Source: CAYLUN01 sp964386865
GTDB taxonomy: Bacteria > Verrucomicrobiota > Kiritimatiellia > RFP12 > UBA1067
Reading direction: 5' to 3'
Length of the DNA stretch: 64,000 nt
Assembly: GCA_964386865.1 (NCBI GenBank)
Contig: CAYLUN010000019.1
Span: forward strand, 20,015 to 84,014
Part shown: positions 61,342 through 64,000 of the stretch, piece after piece
Numbering within the stretch: the stretch's first letter is position 1
Layout: the number at the start of each line of letters is the position of its first letter
Notes under the pieces: generated by a model
The model's input: the letters and a program-made list of their open reading frames with translations, nothing else
Told to the model about the DNA's origin: nothing
The model's database searches: none
Made by a program: the position numbers and the translations under genes

Positions 61342-62412
61342 ATGGATTCTGGCTTACACATGAAGATGCAGGGCGCCTTCCACGGGCCGACGGTCGCGGC
61401 GGGCGGTCCGAGGGTGGTGGCGTGGGAGGTCACGCGGCGTTGCCCGCTGGCGTGCCGCCACTGCCGCGCCGGCGCGCGGGACTGCGCCTACGAGGGCGAG
61501 CTCACGACCGAGGAGTGCCTGCGCGTGCTGGACGCGCTGGCTGGGTTCGGCAAGCCGATGGTCATCTGGACCGGCGGTGAGCCCATGTACCGGCCGGACA
61601 TCCTCGAGCTGGTGCGGGCCGCGACGGCGCGCGGGCTGCGGTCGGTGATGGCGCCGTGCGGCACGCTCGTGACGCGCGAGGCGCTGCGCGCGCTCAAGGA
61701 CGCGGGCGTAATGGCGTGCAGCTTCAGCTTGGACGGCGCGACGGCGGAGGCGCACGACGCCTTCCGCGGCGTGCCGGGCGCGTTCGACAACGTGACGCGA
61801 GCGATGGCTGTGGCGCGGGAGATCGGCATGCCGTTTCAGGTCAACGCGACGGTGTCGCGGCTGAACCGCGCGGAGCTGCCCGCGATCCGCGAGGCGGCGC
61901 TTGCTCTCGGCGCCCGCACGCTCGACCTGTTCTTCTTGGTTCCGGTGGGGCGCGGCGCGGGGTTGCGCGACCTGTCGCTGCCGCCGGAGGATGCTGAGGC
62001 GGTGCTGCGGTGGGCGTTCGAGATGGACCGGCAGGGGCCGATCCGCGTGCGCGAGACCTGCGCGCCGCAGGCCGTGCGCATCTGGCACGCGCTGGGCGAG
62101 CCCGGCCAGCCGCCGGCCGGGTGCATGGGCGGGCGCGGGTTTGTCTTCATCTCGCACACCGGCGTCTTGCAGCCGTGCGGGTTTCTGGATGTGCCGAGCG
62201 GCGACCTGCGGGCGCACGCCTTCGACTTCAAGCAGGCCTACGCGGCGTCGCCCGTGTTCCGCGACTTGTCGCAGCCGGACCGTTACGGCGGCGCGTGCGG
62301 GACATGCGCCCACCGCTTCGGGTGCGGCGGCTGCCGGGCGCGGGCCTACGCGGCGACAGGCGACTACATGGCGGCCGAGACGACGTGTCCTGTGGCGAAC
62401 CCGCGCGCGTGA
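61342..62412 (+). CDS. ahbD: Haem b synthase AhbD (radical SAM)
   Basis: 356 residues from the ATG at 61342, with GGGGAG upstream; the open frame extends 39 codons further without family similarity. The cluster motif is C34-PLAC38-RHC41, followed by ELTTEECLRVLD, WTGGEPMYRPDI and the FSLDGATAEAHDAFRGVPGAF segment. The C-terminal cysteine set (CGTCAHRFGCGGCRARAYAATGDYMAAETTC) would hold an auxiliary cluster. AhbD converts the two propionates of iron-coproporphyrin III to vinyl groups, the last step to haem b. The gap to ahbC is 74 bases, so they probably form an operon. Siroheme-forming enzymes and AhbA/B are not in the window. Confidence 0.85.
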   Translation: MDSGLHMKMQGAFHGPTVAAGGPRVVAWEVTRRCPLACRHCRAGARDCAYEGELTTEECLRVLDALAGFGKPMVIWTGGEPMYRPDILELVRAATARGLRSVMAPCGTLVTREALRALKDAGVMACSFSLDGATAEAHDAFRGVPGAFDNVTRAMAVAREIGMPFQVNATVSRLNRAELPAIREAALALGARTLDLFFLVPVGRGAGLRDLSLPPEDAEAVLRWAFEMDRQGPIRVRETCAPQAVRIWHALGEPGQPPAGCMGGRGFVFISHTGVLQPCGFLDVPSGDLRAHAFDFKQAYAASPVFRDLSQPDRYGGACGTCAHRFGCGGCRARAYAATGDYMAAETTCPVANPRA

Positions 62413-62434
62413 GGAGGGTCGGCGAGCGTGGCTG

Positions 62435-63217
62435 CTACTTTTTCGGCTGCGCCTGGTGGCGCTGGGCGAAGAACCACGTGAGGACGGCCTTGTCAGAGTA
62501 GGTTCGCGTCCAGACGTCATGCCCGGCCTTCGGGTATTCGCGGTACTGGACGTTGCCGCCGCACGCCTTGAGGGCGCTCACCATGTCGCGGGAGCGTGAG
62601 ACCGGCACGGCGTTGTCGGCGTCGCCGTGGAAGGCCCAGATGGGGATCTGCTTGAGGTTGGGGGCGAGCGACGAGTCGCCGCCGCCGCAGATGGGCATGG
62701 CGGCCGCGAAAAGGCCCGGCTTGCGCTGGATGATGTCCCACGTGCCGTAGCCGCCCATGGAGATGCCGGTCACATAGATGCGGCTGGCGTCGACCGGCAG
62801 CTTCGCGAGCACGTCCTGCAGCAGGAGCAGCGTCAGCTTCATGGGCGTGGACGGCATGGACGGCATGCTGTGGCTCGGCGCGTTCCAGTTGGTGTTGACC
62901 CACTGCATGTTCTGGGGGCACTGCGGGGCGATCACGATGGCCTGGCCGTTCGTGAGGCCAAACCGGATCAGATCCGCCACGCCGTGCTTGAGCTGCAGGG
63001 CGTTGTCGTCGCCGCGCTCGCCTGCGCCGTGGAGGAAGAGGATCAGCGGAACCTTCTTGCCAGCCGGGAGATCCTCGGGGACGTGGATGCGGTACTTGAG
63101 GGCCTCCCCGTCGGGGGCCTGAAAAATGGCGGGAGAGGTGAGCTCGGCTGCGTTTTGGGCCAGCAGGGCGGCGGCGGACAACGTTCCCGCGCAGACGGCA
63201 AAGGCGAAGGTTTTCAT
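62435..63217 (-). CDS. Secreted alpha/beta-hydrolase, esterase/phospholipase-carboxylesterase type
   Basis: 260 residues from the ATG at 63217, with GGGAGA five bases upstream; an upstream in-frame ATG gives an implausible leader. Signal peptide MKTFAFAVCAGTLSAAALLAQ. The alpha/beta-hydrolase fold has oxyanion region LFLHGAGERG, nucleophile elbow GIS153MGG, acid D201 or D199 in HGDADNAVP, and H233 in AGHDVWT. This looks like the exported 'predicted peptidase'/PHB-depolymerase-like esterases often linked to plant-polysaccharide breakdown, such as removal of ester groups; the actual substrate is unknown. It converges on ahbD with 22 bases between stops and is divergent from ftsH. Confidence 0.87.
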   Translation of the reverse strand: MKTFAFAVCAGTLSAAALLAQNAAELTSPAIFQAPDGEALKYRIHVPEDLPAGKKVPLILFLHGAGERGDDNALQLKHGVADLIRFGLTNGQAIVIAPQCPQNMQWVNTNWNAPSHSMPSMPSTPMKLTLLLLQDVLAKLPVDASRIYVTGISMGGYGTWDIIQRKPGLFAAAMPICGGGDSSLAPNLKQIPIWAFHGDADNAVPVSRSRDMVSALKACGGNVQYREYPKAGHDVWTRTYSDKAVLTWFFAQRHQAQPKK

Positions 63218-63357
63218 GGGTGTCTCCCACACGGTCGGAAAGGCGGTCGTGCGATTTGCAGTGGCCGTGAACCTCCCCGCTTTTGAAATCATAGCAACGG
63301 CGCCTGGCAGGTGTCAAACGTCGATTAAACAAAGACGCGCGGAGGGTCATTTTCGCA

Positions 63358-63387
63358 TTGCCCGTATGGCTACGGAAAACGTATCAT
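63358..63387 (+). promoter_or_regulatory. Putative ftsH promoter with internal hairpin
   Basis: TTGCCC (63358-63363), an 18-base spacer, then TATCAT (63382-63387). The spacer holds a perfect hairpin CCGTA-TGGC-TACGG (63362-63375). A start site would fall only a few bases before the ATG at 63397, implying a nearly leaderless mRNA; no SD is seen. Confidence 0.35.
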
Positions 63388-63396
63388 AACGACCTT

Positions 63397-64000
63397 ATGC
63401 CGAATGAGAATCAAAATAAGTCTGAGTTGCCCAAAACGCCGCCTGCCCTGCCCGCCCAAAACGATAAGCAAGAGGGGGCTGCGACGACGGGCTCCCTTCC
63501 GCCGAAACGGGTTTTTGGGGCTTGGCTGGTCGTTGGCATGCTGGTGCTTTCCATGCTCGGGATGTTCTACTATAAGCCCGAGGGCGAGCTCAAAGACATC
63601 GACCAGCTCGAGTTCCGCAGCCTGGTCAAGCAGCGCCAGATCGAGAAAGTCGAGTGGGTGCGCGAGTCGAGCGGCGTGATGTACCTGCGCGGCACGAAGA
63701 AGGGGGCGGCCCAGGAGCGCTTTCGGGTCAACGTTCTGCCGTCCGAGAACCTCGAGCAGTTTCTGCTCGACGAGCAGCTTCCCTGCCCGCTGGTCAACAA
63801 CAGCAACATCATGGGGTCGCTGCTGCGCGAAGTCGTGCTGCTCGTGCTTTTCTTGGCCGTCCTATATTTCGTGTTCATCCGGCAGCTCAAGTCGGCGAAC
63901 ATGGGGGCGATGAGCTTCGGCAAGAGCCGGGCCAAGATGCTGAATCAGGACAAGAAGAAGCTCACCTTCGCGAACGTGGCGGGCATCAAGGAGGCCAAGG
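63397..64000 (+). CDS. ftsH: ATP-dependent zinc metalloprotease FtsH (N-terminal part, cut by window end)
   Basis: 201 codons from the ATG at 63397 remain open to the window edge. An acidic/proline-rich cytosolic start is followed by the first membrane helix (VFGAWLVVGMLVLSMLGMFYY). The periplasmic FtsH-extracellular domain comes next (IDQLEFRSLVKQRQIEKVEW...), then the second membrane helix (SLLREVVLLVLFLAVLYFVFI), then FGKSRAKMLNQDKKKLTFANVAGIKEAK, which is the conserved entry to the AAA domain. The Walker motifs and HEXXH lie beyond the window. FtsH degrades membrane and short-lived cytosolic proteins. The N-terminal tail before the first helix is about 44 residues, longer than in E. coli FtsH. 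Confidence 0.93.
   Translation, partial: MPNENQNKSELPKTPPALPAQNDKQEGAATTGSLPPKRVFGAWLVVGMLVLSMLGMFYYKPEGELKDIDQLEFRSLVKQRQIEKVEWVRESSGVMYLRGTKKGAAQERFRVNVLPSENLEQFLLDEQLPCPLVNNSNIMGSLLREVVLLVLFLAVLYFVFIRQLKSANMGAMSFGKSRAKMLNQDKKKLTFANVAGIKEAK

Overview
The window is GC-rich DNA carrying 36 protein genes or gene fragments, closely packed, with no gap above about 250 bases. It looks like a chromosome segment from an anaerobic polysaccharide degrader of the PVC group, most likely Kiritimatiellota (formerly Verrucomicrobia subdivision 5). That assignment is inference. It rests on giant secreted proteins with autotransporter-associated beta-strand repeats, DNRLRE and LamG modules, many glycoside hydrolases, and the siroheme-dependent (Ahb) haem pathway. 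No rRNA, tRNA, CRISPR array, integrase or transposase was seen. Both ends cut genes: an adhesin on the left and ftsH on the right.

Layout. 0-12 kb: an adhesin C-terminus, a small secreted protein, then GH127, GH51 and GH16 enzymes in one orientation with overlapping ends, which suggests an arabinose-containing glycan locus. 12-14.6 kb, minus strand: a formate/nitrite-type channel and a coupled ychJ-like/HAD pair, with a small acidic ORF on the plus strand. 14.7-30.2 kb: a block of very large exported proteins. It holds a repeat protein followed by a frame-broken remnant, a YVTN-propeller dihaem cytochrome overlapping a hydrazine-synthase-alpha-like (HzsA-like) dihaem protein fused to an adhesin, and a free-standing adhesin whose modules match that fusion. 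A triple 20-bp-period AT-rich repeat lies in front of both the cytochrome gene and the adhesin gene. 30.3-40.6 kb: an apparent catabolic operon of IclR regulator, SDR dehydrogenase, Tat-exported GH116-like enzyme, DeoC-type aldolase and FGGY kinase, followed by a second HzsA-like dihaem protein.

40.6-64 kb is mostly housekeeping: rlmI, a large GH42-like secreted protein (minus strand), a secreted propeller protein, gatC-gatA-gatB, three type IV pilus/type II secretion ATPases (two PilB/GspE type flanking a PilT), trxB, an MsbA-type ABC exporter, a MurJ-type flippase, ybaB-recR, ahbC-ahbD, a secreted esterase (minus strand) and the start of ftsH.

How it may fit together: exported hydrolases release sugars, and the IclR cluster oxidises, phosphorylates and cleaves one of them. 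Three exported dihaem c-type proteins imply a haem supply, for which ahbC and ahbD encode the last two steps. The most unusual element is the 17.8-30.2 kb surface-cytochrome/adhesin locus. Several secreted proteins end in a shared C-terminal module with a G-[TS]-x-[IV] tail that may be an export or anchoring signal. Domain names and family assignments come from reading motifs, without database searches.
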